A stretch of DNA of 64,000 nt from Stramonita haemastoma (Eukaryota; Mollusca; Gastropoda; Neogastropoda; Muricidae), in assembly GCA_030674155.1 (NCBI GenBank), contig CM060317.1:83089618-83153617 (forward strand), written 5' to 3'. The first letter of the stretch is position 1, and each line of letters opens with the position of its first letter. Positions 11,736 through 22,998 of the stretch are shown piece by piece. The notes beneath the pieces are model-generated. The model was not told the origin of the DNA. It worked only from the letters and a program-made list of their open reading frames with translations, and made no database searches. A program made the translations under genes and the position numbers.

Positions 11736-12093
11736 CATGTGTGTGCTATTGTCTACACCTTTGCATGTGGATGCAAGAGTCCACACATGTGTGCCTTTGC
11801 ATGTTTTTTTCAGACTGCACAGACTCTTTAACTGTTAAAAGTTACACATTTCTAGTCAGGCTAGCGGGCTTGTCAGGAAGAAGCAAGATAACTCCAGTCA
11901 TGGCAAAGTGATGTCTGCATATTTGTCTCAGCAAAAGGGGACTCATGTTGCCAGTCAGGAGAAAGGGACAAGTATTTGTCCAGGTGTTTTTGCATCATAC
12001 TTTTAAAAAAAACAAAAAAACCCACAGTTGCATCATTTATTATTTTTAAAAATAGCTACATGTTTGATTTTTTACCACCTAAGACAAACTGAC

Positions 12094-12291
12094 CCGAAGG
12101 CTGAGGATCCTGAGCTGACAGTGGTAGCCAGGAGAGAGCTGCCCGTTGTCCTCACCCTCCTCAGTGTGCTGCAGGGGTGGCCAGGCCTGCCAGCCTGATT
12201 GGAAGAGCTGGAGCAGGGTGTGTGTGTCGTCACTCTCTCGCACACTGGCCACCTGGCGCAGCAACTGGCTCTCTACCTCTGTCATGCGGTA
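12094..12291 (-). CDS. Second placed exon of the minus-strand ankyrin-like gene
   Basis: Minus-strand acceptor TATGGCAG precedes the exon and GTCAGT donor at 12093 ends it. The 66 codons include TEVESQLLRQVASVRESDD, TLLQLFQSGWQAWPPLQ and CQLRILSLR; the first part looks helical. It ends in phase 0, and the next exon (11385) also starts in phase 0. The exon starts in phase 0, however, whereas the upstream exon (14000) leaves two bases, so an exon between them is missing from my model or the junction is misplaced. Confidence 0.5.
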
Positions 12292-12667
12292 CTGCCATAC
12301 ATACATCCATTCATATACATACATACATACATACATGCATGCATGTGTGCGTGCAGAGTCAGGTCAAGTGGTGCCTTGATCGTGTCAATGCCAGACAGGA
12401 GATCATATGCAGCAAACTGCTAGCGACATAACTTGTTTGTTGGGGAGAGGGTTGGAGGTTGTAAAAAATGTGTTGAGTTGAAGTTTTTTTGTTGTTTTTT
12501 TTTCAGATTGACTTTATGCAATCAAATATTCATTGCAGTTGGAAGGATGTGTAATGAATATATAGTGAATTAATTTTTATGTAGAAATACATGTGTGTGT
12601 GAGTAGTATGGTACTTTCTCTTCAGCATTCATGGAGACATTTTCTGAGGAATCTAAAAGTACCCGGA

Positions 12668-12751
12668 TCTCTGTGTCTCTGTCTCTGTGTCTCTGTCTCT
12701 GTGTCTCTCTCTGTGTCTCTCTCTGTGTCTCTCTGTCTCTGTCTCTCTGTC

Positions 12752-12847
<96 letters not shown>

Positions 12848-12915
12848 AGTCAGTCAGTCAGTCAGTCAGTCAGTCAGTCAGTCAGTCAGTCAGTCAGTCA
12901 GTCAGTCAGTCAGTG
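12668..12915. repeat. (CT)n/(CTGT)n and (GTCA)n microsatellites
   Basis: TCTGTG/CT repeats run up to about 12845, followed by an almost perfect (GTCA)n block of about 17 units at 12846-12913, then GT-rich sequence to 12990. Confidence 0.95.
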
Positions 12916-13009
12916 TGTACATTTTGAATATGTGTGTGTGTGCAAGTGTGTGGTGTGTGTGTGTGTGTGTGCGTGTGTGCGTGGTGTGTGCATGCTTGAG
13001 TGACAGAGA

Positions 13010-13364
13010 TATATTCATTGGGCCATAGCCCATAAATAATGAAGGGGAAAGTGAACAAAAACCCAGATTGTAAAAAAAAAATCCAGTAGACAGCATAGAA
13101 CCAAATGTACCTCATCATCTTTATCACTTTTACAAAGGGGACATAACAAATCATTATGATTACAATCTCTATATTGAAAGTGATGTGTGGCTAGACTTGA
13201 GATAGCCAACCTAAACCTTGTGGTCACAATTTTTAAATGCTTGTCCACATCTGAAATCAAATATGTCTTCATCTCATGTGAACTACAAGATATTCTATAA
13301 AAATCAAACCTATTGCTATTTCGAACATGTTCATTCTAGTTTTGCCATCTGCAGTCAACTAAAC

Positions 13365-13365
<1 letters not shown>
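13010..13365 (-). mobile_element. 5'-truncated LINE relic (ORF2 C-terminus), minus strand
   Basis: The minus strand from about 13270 to 13110 translates to ORF2-like residues VTTRFRLAISSLATHHFQYR and LCPLCKSDKDDEVHLVLC. This matches the position and spacing of the CPFC...EVHFLLEC motif in the full-length LINE ORF2. The 3' end at about 13010 contains GGGCTATGGCCCAATGAATA, the same terminal block type. A (TC)n tract (minus-strand sense) lies immediately 5' of it at 13369-13420 and a CA tract 3' of it. Confidence 0.7.

Positions 13366-13368
<3 letters not shown>

Positions 13369-13420
<52 letters not shown>
13369..13420. repeat. (GA)n microsatellite
   Basis: 52 bases of pure GA, flanking the LINE relic to its left. 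Confidence 0.97.
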
Positions 13421-13426
<6 letters not shown>

Positions 13427-13669
13427 GCTAAAAGTTGTCAATAAGGCTTTTGAGTAGCATTGATCAAAACCAGACAGGTCTAAATATTTCATTAGTTTGG
13501 AGTCGAAATTGTTCACGTTCAGTTGTACATTCTGGTTTTATTGAACACCGACAAACAAATGATAAGTAGTCAATAGCAGAGGCTCTCACAAAATGTTTGA
13601 ACCTTTAGGCCAGTGTTTTGTTTGCAATCAATACATACTAGAATTTTTTTCAGTCATCCACAGTGTTTG

Positions 13670-13714
13670 TTTTGTGTGTGTGGGGTGTGTGTGGTGTGCA
13701 CTGTGGTGTCGATG

Positions 13715-13746
<32 letters not shown>

Positions 13747-13760
13747 TGCATGTGTGCATG
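13670..13760. repeat. GT/GC-rich microsatellite
   Basis: GTGTGTGGGGTGTG followed by (GTGC)n from 13728 to 13750. Confidence 0.85.
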
Positions 13761-13999
13761 CTTGCATGCGTGTTTGTGAAAACGCATAAGTACTGCATGT
13801 GTGTGCATTCAGACATAGTACTTTGGCAAATGTGTCTGACATATTTAAGCATACATGTATACATTTCCTTTCCTACGTTAAAGTGTTAACATATATTGAA
13901 ACTCCTGATCAAGAAGGCAACAGAATTATGATGATTATTTATCAACAGTCAGAAGGCATGAACAATTACAAGCATTCATCATCAGGGCTGACACAGTAC

Positions 14000-14229
14000 C
14001 TTGCTGCCAGGTCAATGGCTGTGTGTCCGTTATCATCACGGAATCCCAGAAAGACTTTGTGGGCAAGGTATTCCACCAGATCCCTCTGGCCGAGTTCTAT
14101 GCAGATGTGGAGGTAGGACTTGCCCGAAGCGTCCCTCAGGTTGACATCCTGTTCTCCAACACTGCAGCCTAGGGCTGCCAAGTCTCCATCCAGGATGGCT
14201 TGGTAGATGTCACTGTCCTCAAAGGCCAT
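14000..14229 (-). CDS. First coding exon of minus-strand ankyrin-repeat-like gene
   Basis: ATG at 14229-14227 in good context (CCCATGG). The 76 residues read MAFEDSDIYQAILDGDLAAL, QDVNLRDASGKSYLHICIEL, GQRDLVEYLAHKVFLGF and RDDNGHTAIDLAAR. The last three are two recognisable ankyrin repeats (D-x-x-G-K/H-x-x-L/A-I/H then G-x-x-D-L-V-x-Y-L). The exon ends at a GTACTG donor with two bases over. Ankyrin repeats mediate protein-protein contacts; no further domain identifies the family. A possible upstream exon at 14640-14790 (minus) has weak ankyrin-like residues (LLLTAGAPLV) but no clear boundaries. Confidence 0.7.
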
Positions 14230-16086
14230 GGGTAGATTTAAGCTTTGCTATTGAATAGAGGGTGCTTTTTTTCTTTCTTTCCTTTATTGTTACTTTAGTG
14301 TAAAAGCCACAGTTCCAGACTGACTTTATTTAGTTCACTCATGCATTGTAAAATTGCAGTTCCTGGGTGAAAACAGTTCCAGTTCACTGATATATATGCT
14401 GTTTGATAGTTAACAACTGAAAGGCAATACAAGCTGATGATCATCACAGCAGCGTTTAAATAATGAAACACCTTGAAACTTGCGGTACAGTTATTCTCGC
14501 ACGTCACAGGTATGTTTAGAACTAGAAGCAGTCAGTCACATGTTCTCTCAGGACTGCGTGCCCTGTGACAGCAGCTGTGAAGGGAGGGAGGGAGGCCAGA
14601 AGTTGTAATCTCAGAGAGTGACAGCAGCCTGTGAACTCCATTCCTCACTGACAGTGATGCCAGTGCTGGAGCAGTGACAGGCAGGCAGGCAGTGCATTGA
14701 TGTTGCCTGTCACTGTGTCGGCCCCATCCACCAGCGGTGCACCAGCTGTCAATAAAAGGTTGCCATGGTGACCTCCGGGCCATTTAGAAGGCTGGCGACA
14801 GGGGGTTTCCATAGCGACTGTAAACACTGTGCTCTTCCCAATGCTGAGCAGAGAGCGCGGCTGTTGGCAGGACAGCGGGGAGGCTTTTTACCTGGTGCCC
14901 TCCCGTCATTTTTCACTGTCTATGGCTATTGATTTTCCTGGGTTAGCCAAACATCACAGAGAGTTAGCAGCACACCTCAGCCCTTGATTGATACCATGCA
15001 GCCTGGGCGGGAGTTTTCACACAGGGATTGGAAACTAATGACAGATCAGGAGCCAGAAAATGAGAAGTGGTCTGTCTGGCAGTCAGGAGATAAACCTGGG
15101 ATATTTATTACCTTGTTCTCTGGTTATGAAGACAACATTTACTCACTGAGCCATTTGATTGCCCATGCTTTTGCCTTTTTTTATATTTATGAACATACCA
15201 CCCTTTCTTTTTCTTTTTTTTTTAACTGCTATAACTAGATCCTGTGTTGCATTATGTTTATTCTAGCTCATTATTTCATGTATTATTTTATAGACATGGA
15301 ACTTATGAAATAAAAAGTTTGTAGCTTCTGACTAAAAGCAAGGAAATCTGTCTTTTTTGTGTGTGTGTCCCTTTTATTCTTTTATTTTGAGGATTCCTGG
15401 ATATGTTTTATTATCAGATTTGAAGATTCAGTCAAGTTTGAATTTAACGGAGAGAAGAAACAGAATTTCAGATAATGCGCCATGATGTTGAAATGAAGTT
15501 CGGCCCTTAGATTTATGGTTTTGTATTTCACCGTGAGACCCAAAATGTGGAATGGTTGAAAATTAGTAAAGGAGAGAAAGGGTAGTAAAGGTCGTCGTAC
15601 CATAGTTGGGAAAATAATGAATTCACTTCAAATGTGATAAGTGTTATTTTTTGTAAACAGGCAAAATTGAAAATTGTGTGTGTGTGTGTGCGTGCGTGCG
15701 TACGTGCGTGCGTGCATGCGTGCGTGTGTGTATCAAGAAATTTGTTAGCACGAGTTCTTTTATATGTCCTGTAGATAGCATTGACCAATAACTTGACTAC
15801 TTCTTAAGGGCTTACAAAATGGGAAAGAAAAATCAGTTTCAGACCTGGTTCTACCACAGAACTGTTGCTGTATCTCATACAATACATATTCTCATTTTAT
15901 ACATTTAGAAATATCTAGGCCACAAAACCAAACAAGTAGCCATCAGTTAAACAGTATTGAAAAGGGAATATCTCACCATCACAGCCATTGCCATCATTGG
16001 GAACAGTATGGGGTATACTCTGTTATGATTTGGAATATGTGTAATTTACTGAACTATTGTTTATTTGTATCCATGGACTGTTTCAG
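14230..16086. other. Region without a supported gene
   Basis: 14520-14900 is more G/C-rich and could be a promoter or first-exon region of the ankyrin-like gene. The rest is A/T-rich, with a GTGC/GT tract at 15676-15730 and an AATAAA at 15308. I could not place the upstream exons of the plus-strand gene that ends at 16232. Confidence 0.4.
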
Positions 16087-16232
16087 GCTACAACAACAAT
16101 GCCGCTTACCCCAAGCCTGGCTACATCAACCCTGTTCCGTGGCATCATCCGGCTGTGCCCAAAGTCAAGTCGGAAAAACCCAAGAAATCGAGACCCAAAA
16201 GATACGTGTGGAACCCTGATAAATACTTCTGA
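16087..16232 (+). CDS. Terminal exon of an unidentified plus-strand gene
   Basis: Acceptor ACTGTTTCAG precedes the exon. The frame starts in phase 1 (two bases complete a codon) and encodes YNNNAAYPKPGYINPVPW, HHPAVPKVKSEKPKKSRPKR and YVWNPDKYF, then TGA at 16230-16232. The Tyr/Asn/Pro-rich then Lys/Arg-rich composition with a clean aromatic C-terminus is very unlike random A/T-rich sequence. The other two frames are shadows. The family is not recognised, and the earlier exons must lie to the left, antisense to or interleaved with the ankyrin-like gene. Confidence 0.65.
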
Positions 16233-16626
16233 GACAAACTATTTCTGAGGCAGCATTAGCGCAGAGACTGTTAACGTTTCATTGATTTTGTGATGTCAGT
16301 TTTTGCCTGGGTGGTGATTCAAAGGGAATGTGTTTCTGTGGCTTTTGTTGGTGAGGGAGAGAGAAGTTCCCTAGAGTCAGAGGCAGAAAATGAAGTTTCA
16401 CCTTTTTTTTTTTCTTTAACAGCACATTGTGATATTTTTTGTATTTTATTTATTTAGCATTGACAAAAATATTTAGTATTTTATGTATTTAGTTTTGTCT
16501 TTTGACTATGGTGTCATTTGCTATGTATGCTTGAGATCACTTTGTCTAGAAATGTATACATTTTAAAAGTTTGTTTCAAGGCAAGACCAGTAAAGTGTCC
16601 TATACAGATGCACATGCACATGTAAC

Positions 16627-16627
16627 A

Positions 16628-16691
<64 letters not shown>

Positions 16692-16746
16692 CATAACTGT
16701 ATTTTATCACTATAAGTGTTTCAGTGTGTTTATGTATGTTCTGTGT

Positions 16747-16824
<78 letters not shown>

Positions 16825-16859
16825 GTGTGTGTGTGTGTGTGTGTGAGTGTGTGTGTGTG

Positions 16860-16917
<58 letters not shown>
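16627..16917. repeat. (CA)n, (GT)n and (GA)n microsatellites
   Basis: CA at 16627-16687, GT at 16742-16860, then pure GA at 16863-16916. The GT and GA arrays abut. Confidence 0.97.
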
Positions 16918-16921
<4 letters not shown>

Positions 16922-17269
16922 AGATGCATGTGGGCATCAAAGAGAGAGAAAAAAAGAAGGGGAAGTGGAAACAGATGTTATGTATAAAATTGGAAGAACT
17001 GTCCATGTCTAGCATTACTATGTAAGATCTCTCTAGTTCATTTAATACCAATGAATGCCTTGATGTTGTTTTCTTTGTTATGTTTTTTCAAGTTTATTCC
17101 ACTTGGCTTTGTTTTTGTATTTTGGGGTTTTTTGTTGTTGTTTTTTTGTTTTTAATGAAAATGTTGCTAAACCTTAGTGGGTAAGATTTCTCTCACACGT
17201 ACATGAGCTACTGCTCAGAGTTGCTTGCAGACGTGTTGAACAGCTTTCTCTGCAGGCCAGCTGACGTGG

Positions 17270-17628
17270 CTGACTGTCCCCCCCGTCCCACCCGTCAGTC
17301 CCATGTCCCAAAGGACGTAGGGGGGACATGAGAGAAGACACAATGGAGATCTTTTTCCATGCTTCACGATCCTGTGTGGCTAGTAGGAGGCGTTGCAGGT
17401 TGGGACAGTCCAGTCTTTGATGTTGTCAACCATGATTTCTTTTTGGCCCTCTTCTTCTCTTGCCCTCGACTGTTCCTTGCAAGATGGTTTTTGCTAGGGT
17501 GTTGTGTCTTGTGGTGTGACCAAACACACATCAGCTTTCTCCTCTTGTATGGTGGAGAGCAAAGCTCTTGGGGGCCCACACGCTTTTTGATTTCTTCTGT
17601 GAAAGAAGAAATCAAAAAGCGTGTGGGC
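17270..17628 (-). mobile_element. RTE-like LINE 3' fragment with fold-back end
   Basis: The minus strand matches the last ~310 bases of the RTE-like element at 41757-43527 (the RGRQKKSWVDNIKDW and WKKI coding region, then TTTGGGACATGGGACTGA). At its 5' end the sequence turns around: 17604-17628 repeats 17574-17598 in inverted orientation. Confidence 0.85.
17574..17628. repeat. Perfect inverted repeat, 25-nt arms, 5-nt loop
   Basis: Left arm 17574-17598 begins GCCCACACGCTTTTTGATTT. The right arm 17604-17628 is its exact reverse complement, ending AAAAAGCGTGTGGGC. The loop is GTGAA. Both arms derive from the same LINE segment. Confidence 0.95.
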
Positions 17629-18804
17629 TGACTGTAAGTCTGATAAACTGCTGTGAGGGAAACAGTGCTACCACTTGCCTTTGGTTCTGTCCTTACATTT
17701 CCCTATGGCTGACTGAATAAGATCATTAGTTGATAGAACATTCTACGTTACAGTGCGTGTTGAAAAACAAATCCAAGAAAAGTACAAGTAAATCTGTCCA
17801 CGTACATGCTACAGTGACTTTCTTTTCTTTTTTTCTTTCTTAAATTGTATTTTAACTTTTTTTTTTCCCTCTGACTAACTTTTTGAGATTAAACTGGAAG
17901 TAAAGTGAAAGGAACCTTTAGGGCGTTCTAGAAACTGCTTATTAATCCTTCTTTTTAAAGCATGATTGTGATGCACGTTCACAAAAGGTACATTAACTGA
18001 TTGAGCTTTCTCCACACTGACAGCTACATGTGAATTTCATGATCCCCCTGGGGAAAAATAGTTTTGTGACAGAAAAAGTGAGAACAAAAAACTCCCCACT
18101 TCATCATTTATCTTTGTCGGATTATATAACAAACAAAAAGGAAAGAGACATATTTTTTAACAAAGAAGTGAAATACAATGTGTAAAATAGTGTTGATTAT
18201 TTACTGGTTAGTACCTTTTCAGATTGATTTTTAAACAATTTTTGTTTTAGGGTTTTCTTTTGGGGGCTGTTTTTTTATTTTGTTTGTTTTTATTTTAAGA
18301 TTGTGTTTTTGAGGGTTTTTTTTTGTTTGTCCTTTTAAAAAATCTGCTCTTGTGGGATCTCGGATCTAGATCCAAACAAGACACAATCAGAAGAAAAGTT
18401 TTCCTTTTTTTTGTTGTTGTTGGGTTTGTGTGGGTTTTTTTTGTTGTTTTGGGTTTTTGTGCTTTGTTGTTTTTTTTTTGTTTTTTTTATCAATAACCTA
18501 CTATTGATGGTTTCAGGAAAGTCCCTGGGAATTTGTTAATGAATTCTTTTTGTTGTTTTTTATCTGTGTTAAGAAAAACGTTATGTGTTTTTTCTGTTGC
18601 TCTGTTGCATCTGTATGAAAATGTGCATGTGCTTACTTTTAATGAAACAGTGTTACCATGTCACACCTCTCTTTTGAGTTTGATGTTGATTATTGATTAT
18701 GATGTTGAAGAGAACAGGCATGATGAACAGGGTGCTAATCTTCCCACTTCTGCAAATTGGAAATTAGGCCTCTGTTCTCTTTCCACCCAAGCATGTGCTG
18801 TTCT

Positions 18805-18825
18805 GTGTGTGTGTGTGTGGTGTGT

Positions 18826-18858
<33 letters not shown>

Positions 18859-18859
18859 A

Positions 18860-18924
<65 letters not shown>

Positions 18925-18940
18925 TTGTGTGTGTGTGTAG
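18805..18940. repeat. (GT)n microsatellite
   Basis: GT repeats with rare CAT, TAT and GGT interruptions. Confidence 0.97.
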
Positions 18941-19299
18941 ATCACTTGAAGAAAATACGGAAATACTTTAACTGACATTCATGCTTGTAATGTTGTATTG
19001 GTTAGTAAACCACATGGAAATTTGTTTTTGAACTGTTGTTACATGAAGTTAGTGGCGATTGTTATAAGCATTATGAAGATATGTTTAGTATGCAAGTGAT
19101 TTACCCTTCATTTTTTTTATTGTAGCTTTTTGTTTTGCAGTAAATCTTTTTTGTATTTTTACATTAGGTGCAGAGTCTTAGAATGTTAGGCATATTTCTT
19201 CAGTTTGATTTCATTAAAGAAGCATGGATGAGTGCATCTCCGAATGAATCATAAATGAAAATAAATTTATTCTTGTTTAAATTGTGTGTGTGTTTTTTT

Positions 19300-19625
19300 T
19301 TTTCTTATATATCAAGGATAATGGAATAAGCACTCATGTGCTTTTTTACATTCAGTCCCCATGTGTATGCACTTTTGTAAATCTGTCATCTGTTCCCACC
19401 GGCACACGATGGCCTACTCTTACGAAAAGCGGAACAGGATTTAACGTGTGCACAAGATGTTGTGCGTGCTTTCGCACACTGGGCCTCAGTTTATAGTCTA
19501 TTCAAAAGACTTTGGGAGAGTGGAGTCAGCACAGATGCTAACTCTAGAGGAAAAATCCTCTCGAACGGGAATCAAACCCGGGTCGTGAAATTGTGAGCGC
19601 AATGTTCTGACCACTAGAACTGTTT
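19300..19625 (-). mobile_element. R2 SINE, near full length, minus strand
   Basis: The left end has AGGATAATGGAATAAGCACT and a TTTACATTCAGTCCCC block. The right end holds the tRNA-like head in reverse (GGGAATCAAACCCGGGTCGT, then TTCTGACCACTAGAACTG). The box A and B elements are intact enough to be read as RNA polymerase III promoter remnants. Confidence 0.8.
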
Positions 19626-20544
19626 AAAGAGCTGCCCTGAGGTCAGAATGTGTTGGCTGAGGCAGCGGGGTGACTTCAGGCAGAGTTCCTAGCACAGGAG
19701 AAGGTCAGGCACTTTACATTCTGACCAGTTTAGCAATGCACCTAAACAGAGACAGGAATTTCAAGATGGTAAACCCTTCAAAACATCAACAGTACAAGAT
19801 GTCACTTGTCTAGTGTTAAGGTGTTTAACGGCCTGTCATAGCCCATGATGACACTTACATGAAAAACACCCTCCTGTGCCCATGCTTGAACACACGGGCA
19901 CACACACAAATGCAGAGAAATGCAAAAGAATAACCCATCCCAAGGAGCATACCAACTGCTTAAAGAAAAGTTTTTTTGTTTTTTTTTATTCTATAAGTAT
20001 AATGTGTCCCATGACTATAGTTCCTTTAAGTGTTTTTTTTTTCTAATTAAAAAAAGGGGGGGACATATGATCAACTTACAGAAATAAGATATAATAAGAA
20101 AAGTCCTGTAGTGACATTGACAGAAAAGAAAAAAGAGAAGTAGTACAAATATTTTTACCAAAAAGAACCACCCCCCAAAACCCCCAAACAAACCAAAATA
20201 AAACCACCTTACAACCCCATGGCCTGCCAATGGCCGTCAACAATCGACATCATAGCCTACATCAGGCCCTACATATATCTCTTTTTTAAAAATTTTTTAT
20301 AACGATCCTGCAAGCCAAAGTAAAAACTGCCTCCCCTCTTCCCCACAAGAAAACGCAAACCCCATGAAATCCTGGCTAACTTTCTACAACATAAATAGTT
20401 ATGAACAATTGCAGCGTAAAAATCCATGACCAGAATTGCCCATGAAAGTGATCAAGACGAAAGTGAGTGGATGAGGCCAGTGCAGTGTCATGCGTCATTT
20501 ACAGCACTGGCTCAGTCTATGGCTGACTGACTGGTTCCTTCCAT

Positions 20545-20800
20545 GCAGGCTTGCTTGAATTTTTTTTTTGGGGTTATTTTTATTGTTATTCTTTTATATC
20601 GAAGGATAATGGAATAAGCACTCTTGTGCTTTTTTTACATCCAGTCCCCGTGTGTACGCAGTTTTGTAAATGTCTTCTGTTCCCACCGGCTCACGATGGC
20701 CTACTCTTACGAAAAGTGGAGCAGGATTTAATGTGTGCGCAAGATGTTCTGCGTGCGTTCACACACAGGCCTCAGTTTAAAGTCTGATCCGAAGGAGAGC
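20545..20800 (-). mobile_element. R2 SINE, minus strand, head missing
   Basis: AGGATAATGGAATAAGCACT through GGCCTCAGTTTAAAGTCTGA; the alignment to the family ends near 20795, before the tRNA-like part. Confidence 0.75.
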
Positions 20801-21061
20801 TTGAAGACACCATGAGAACAAGTGGACCAAGGGCCGTGCTCTTGTTGCCTGGCTTGGCCCCCTGCTGGCTGAGTGAAATGAAACCTGTGTTTTGAACTTC
20901 AAAGTCACAAAATCGGATAACTCTGCTGGGACTAGGATACAATCGACAACTATGAAAAAACTAAAAAAGTTATCAAGTTTTTCCAGTGGCTGGTATGTGA
21001 CATGTGTGGGTATGTACTTGTACGTTTGTGCTAGTGTTTGTGTGTGTTTATTTATTTATTT

Positions 21062-21400
21062 TTTTATTTATCTTTTATCTTTAGGATAATGGACTAAGCA
21101 CTCATATGCTTTCACATCCAGTCTCCATGTGTATGCAGTTTTTGTAAATCTTGTCATCTGTTCCCACCGCACACGATGGCCTACTCTTACGAAAAGCGAA
21201 TGGGATTTAACAAGTACGCAAGATGTTCTGCATGTGCTCGCACTGGGGCCTCGGTTTAAGTCACATCGAAAGGACTTTTGGGTAGAGTGGAGCTTGCACT
21301 GATGTTGACTCCAGAGGAAAAATCCCCTCCAACAGGAATCAACATGGGTTGTGAAATTGCCAGTGCAATGTTCTGACCACTGGGCTATCTCCTGCTCACA
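21062..21400 (-). mobile_element. R2 SINE, minus strand
   Basis: AGGATAATGGACTAAGCACT at the left, GATGTTGACTCCAGAGG in the middle and a degraded head (TTCTGACCACTGGGCTATCT) at the right. Confidence 0.75.
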
Positions 21401-21880
21401 AGCACTTGCATGCAGCTGCAGCATACCTGTAACAGGTGTGTTTCCTGTGTATCAGTGTTGTTACTGGATGACTTTCTTGTCCCGCCCCTCCACACCCCTC
21501 CCCACCCTAACTTCAGCACTGCCTTCAGTCTCTTGATGGCTCAGGTAGCTTCCTCCAGTGCTGTGATAACGTCTCAGTTTCCGTGAGTATGGAGGCTTTA
21601 ATGGGCAAAATAATTCCTTCATTTACTTAATCGATCGATCAATCATCAATCAACAATTTACATTTATTCAATCAGTCAATCAATCATCATGCAACTAACG
21701 GCCCCACAGTGATCACACACCCCAAATCATTTTCTGAATCTACCCCGCCCCGGCCCCCCTTCCTAGCTGGTAATCTGAGTTTAAAAAAAAACAACAACAA
21801 ACAAAAACGAAAACAAAACAAAAACAAAAACCCCGAGATCAGCTTTTTTTCGGGAACCTAGATAATTAATTATTAGTTCT

Positions 21881-21890
21881 GGGAATCTCC
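21881..21890 (+). promoter_or_regulatory. kappaB-type motif
   Basis: GGGAATCTCC fits the GGGRNWYYCC consensus at all ten positions. It lies about 190 bases upstream of the ISRE-type element. A match of this looseness is expected several times by chance in 64 kb, so it matters only because of its position. Confidence 0.3.
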
Positions 21891-22079
21891 TTTGTTTTTC
21901 CTTCCTTTTTTCTTGTTTTTGTGATTTCCACCCACCTCTGTCTCTTTTTGGTTCATATAGGCATAGACAGAATTTTGATGACAGACTTAAACACGAAAAT
22001 GTGGAATGATATGTATGAACGATGGATTATTACGTAAACCATAATTTAATCATGATGATCGACTCATTCCAACAAAACC

Positions 22080-22097
22080 GAAACCGAAACCGAAACT
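22080..22097 (+). promoter_or_regulatory. ISRE / IRF-type element
   Basis: GAAACCGAAACCGAAACT contains the GAAANNGAAANNGAAA IRF array and the full ISRE core GAAANNGAAACT. It lies about 200 bases upstream of the first donor of the PARP14-like gene, where a proximal promoter is expected. In vertebrates PARP9, PARP10 and PARP14 are interferon-stimulated through such sites. Because it is also a 3-unit (ACCGAA) repeat, slippage could have produced it. Confidence 0.6.
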
Positions 22098-22119
22098 GTC
22101 GGCTTGTTGGAGTTGCCTC

Positions 22120-22296
22120 CCTCTTACAGGCGCAAAGAAGACTCAACGTAGCAACTTCCGCCTTCGTTAGGCCTAGTCCCTAGCATCAGAACAAGTTTGA
22201 TCGAGTGAGCAATTGTTTTTCTGGTCTCAGTTCTGTATCCTGTCTGCGGTTTATCTAGTTAAATCATTTATTTTCCTTGCTACCGTGTTTATATTG
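22120..22296 (+). other. Putative non-coding first exon of the PARP14-like gene
   Basis: A strong donor (TATTG then GTAAGT at 22297) ends a stretch free of ATG codons that begins somewhere after the ISRE-type element. The next acceptor on the strand is at 23401-23402, directly before the first coding exon. The transcription start is not resolved; the left limit given here is an estimate. Confidence 0.45.
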
Positions 22297-22560
22297 GTAA
22301 GTTTTACCATTACTGAAGAAATCGGTTGATGTGTAGACGTTTCTATGTACAGGCTTACCAGACCATAGGCTAGCAGCAATAGGAGTCCTGGTTTACAACA
22401 GTGCTACTCACTCAGTCAGTCTGTTATAAGACTTCTAGTTCTATCTTTGTTCAATCAAAAATTCCAGATTTCAGTTCAAAATAGGACACTTTGATTCTGA
22501 AGTAAAATTGGACCTTCGTTATCGCCTTTGGACAACAGTTGGGCATTTTAGTTAGGTACA

Positions 22561-22600
22561 GGAGTGCATTATTTATTTATTTATTTATTTATTTATTATT
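22561..22600. repeat. (ATTT)n microsatellite
   Basis: About nine units of TTTA/ATTT. Confidence 0.9.
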
Positions 22601-22741
22601 TAATTCTTTTTAAATAATTGATGATGGGGGTTTCCTGGTTTTGTAATTTTGTTGCTGTTTGTTTTGGGATTTTTGTGGTCAGGCTTTGGAGCAGTATTGT
22701 GTAGCTGTATCAGGCATATATATATGTGTATTCCAGTATTT

Positions 22742-22746
<5 letters not shown>

Positions 22747-22793
<47 letters not shown>

Positions 22794-22923
22794 ACACACA
22801 CACACACTGGATGCTATTCCCTAACCAGGGCAAGAGCCAGAAAAAAAAGAATGTGAATGCTTACTCTGTTACCCTTAGAAATAAAGATTATTCATTTATT
22901 CATTCATTCATTCATTCATTCAT

Positions 22924-22995
<72 letters not shown>
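22747..22995. repeat. (CA)n, (ATTC)n and (CT)n microsatellites
   Basis: CA at 22747-22806, ATTC repeats at 22889-22926, and pure CT at 22927-22995. All lie in the first intron of the PARP14-like gene. Confidence 0.97.

Positions 22996-22998
<3 letters not shown>

Larger units (their letters stand above)
16233..22000. other. Gene-poor stretch: repeats and SINEs
   Basis: 3' UTR-like A/T-rich sequence follows the stop at 16232, then CA/GT/GA microsatellites, a fold-back RTE fragment at 17.3-17.6 kb, T-rich sequence at 18.2-18.5 kb, three R2 SINE copies at 19.3-21.4 kb and poly(A/C)-rich spacers. I saw no coding exon. Confidence 0.5.

Noticed and set aside
14532..14827. Minus-strand exon with ankyrin-like residues
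   Set aside because: LLLTAGAPLV is suggestive, but boundaries, phase and continuation are missing; not called as a gene.
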